NCBI RefSeq assembly: GCF_902498915.1
Contig: NZ_CABVLQ010000001.1
Source of the DNA: Escherichia ruysiae
GTDB taxonomy: Bacteria; Pseudomonadota; Gammaproteobacteria; Enterobacterales; Enterobacteriaceae
DNA: 64,000 nt
Direction: 5' to 3' (one strand)
The position numbers and the translations under genes are program-made. The notes beneath the pieces were generated by a model, which saw only the letters and a list, made by a program, of their open reading frames with translations, did no database searches and was not told the origin of the DNA. This document shows positions 63,489 through 64,000 of this stretch, in pieces (the first letter of the stretch is position 1; the number at the start of each line of letters is the position of its first letter).

Positions 63489-64000
63489 GTGAAAATCCTT
63501 GTTGATGAAAATATGCCTTATGCCCGCGAATTATTTAGCCGTCTGGGTGAGGTGAAAGCGGTTCCGGGGCGTCCAATTCCAGTCGCTGAACTGGATGATG
63601 CAGATGCGCTGATGGTGCGTTCAGTCACAAAAGTGAACGCGTCGCTGCTGACGGGGAAACCGATAAAATTTGTTGGCACTGCCACGGCAGGGACAGACCA
63701 TGTTGATGAGGCATGGTTGAAGCAGGTGGGGATTGGTTTTTCTGCGGCACCTGGCTGTAATGCGATTGCGGTAGTGGAATACGTTTTCTCGTCATTGCTG
63801 ATGCTTGCCGAACGCGATGGATTTTCACTGCATGACCGTACCGTGGGGATCGTGGGCGTCGGTAATGTCGGTCGTCGATTACAGGCGCGGCTGGAGGCGT
63901 TGGGGATTAAAACTTTGCTTTGCGATCCGCCACGCGCCGATCGTGGGGATGAGGGGGATTTCCGTTCTCTTGATGAGCTGGTTCAGCACGCGGATATTCT
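63489..64000 (+). CDS. pdxB: erythronate-4-phosphate dehydrogenase PdxB (5' part)
   Basis: PdxB oxidises 4-phosphoerythronate in pyridoxal phosphate synthesis. Only the first 170 codons lie inside the window; the frame is open at the right edge. It starts with GTG (MKILVDENMPYAREL). It shows the conserved ATAGTDHVDEAWL near 59-71, GCNAIAVVEYVFSSLL near 81-96, and the NAD-binding GIVGVGNVGRRL near 118-129. A possible ribosome site (AGGTAG) lies ten bases upstream. Confidence 0.96.
   Translation, partial: MKILVDENMPYARELFSRLGEVKAVPGRPIPVAELDDADALMVRSVTKVNASLLTGKPIKFVGTATAGTDHVDEAWLKQVGIGFSAAPGCNAIAVVEYVFSSLLMLAERDGFSLHDRTVGIVGVGNVGRRLQARLEALGIKTLLCDPPRADRGDEGDFRSLDELVQHADI

Overview
The window is chromosomal DNA of an Escherichia coli-like enterobacterium. 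Nearly every gene is recognisable as the full-length counterpart of an E. coli K-12 gene, and the order runs from cysK to pdxB exactly as in K-12, read on the opposite strand. The identifications rest on translated sequence, motifs, length and order compared with remembered K-12 proteins; no database search was run.

Layout. 1-6.7 kb: the ptsHI promoter edge, cysK, cysZ, zipA, ligA, ypeB, yfeH. 6.7-11.3 kb: a collapsed remnant of the LysR gene yfeR, then yfeN and the xanthosine cluster xapA-xapB-(small XapX ORF)-xapR. 11.3-14.7 kb: the valU-valX-valY-lysV tRNA operon, gltX, the paired HTH genes yfeC-yfeD, and alaW-alaX. 14.8-22.9 kb: pdeA (c-di-GMP phosphodiesterase), nupC, mntH, ypeC, yfeO, glk. 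23.1-34.4 kb: the cryptic fructose-type PTS and peptidase operon fryB-fryC-ypdF-ypdE-fryA, the regulators ypdC and ypdAB, then alaC and the mini-gene ypdK. 34.8-37.4 kb: lpxP, yfdY, argW, yfdC. 37.7-44.8 kb: mlaA, fadL, yfcZ, fadIJ, sixA. 45-52 kb: a complete chaperone-usher fimbrial operon (yfcV-U-S-R-Q-P-O). 52-64 kb: smrB, prmB, aroC, mepA, yfcA, epmC, yfcL, mnmC, fabB, yfcJ, flk and the start of pdxB.

How genes work together. FadL imports long-chain fatty acids, FadIJ degrades them anaerobically and FabB makes unsaturated ones; FadR-like boxes lie upstream of all three, and a FabR-like palindrome sits in the fabB promoter. The xap genes take up and cleave xanthosine. The fry/ypd block couples a phosphotransferase to two cytosolic peptidases. 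Several genes serve the envelope (zipA, lpxP, mlaA, mepA) and several serve translation (gltX, tRNAs, prmB, epmC, mnmC).

Main differences from the K-12 layout as remembered: yfeR is reduced to its two ends by an internal deletion; the prophage, dsd, emr, evg and oxc-frc block next to argW is absent, so yfdY abuts argW; fadL is a divergent allele in its loop regions; the terminal fimbrial gene differs from K-12 YfcO in its N-terminal part; and the IS186 between pdeA and nupC of MG1655 is absent. No CRISPR array, intact prophage, transposase or clearly novel defence system was seen.
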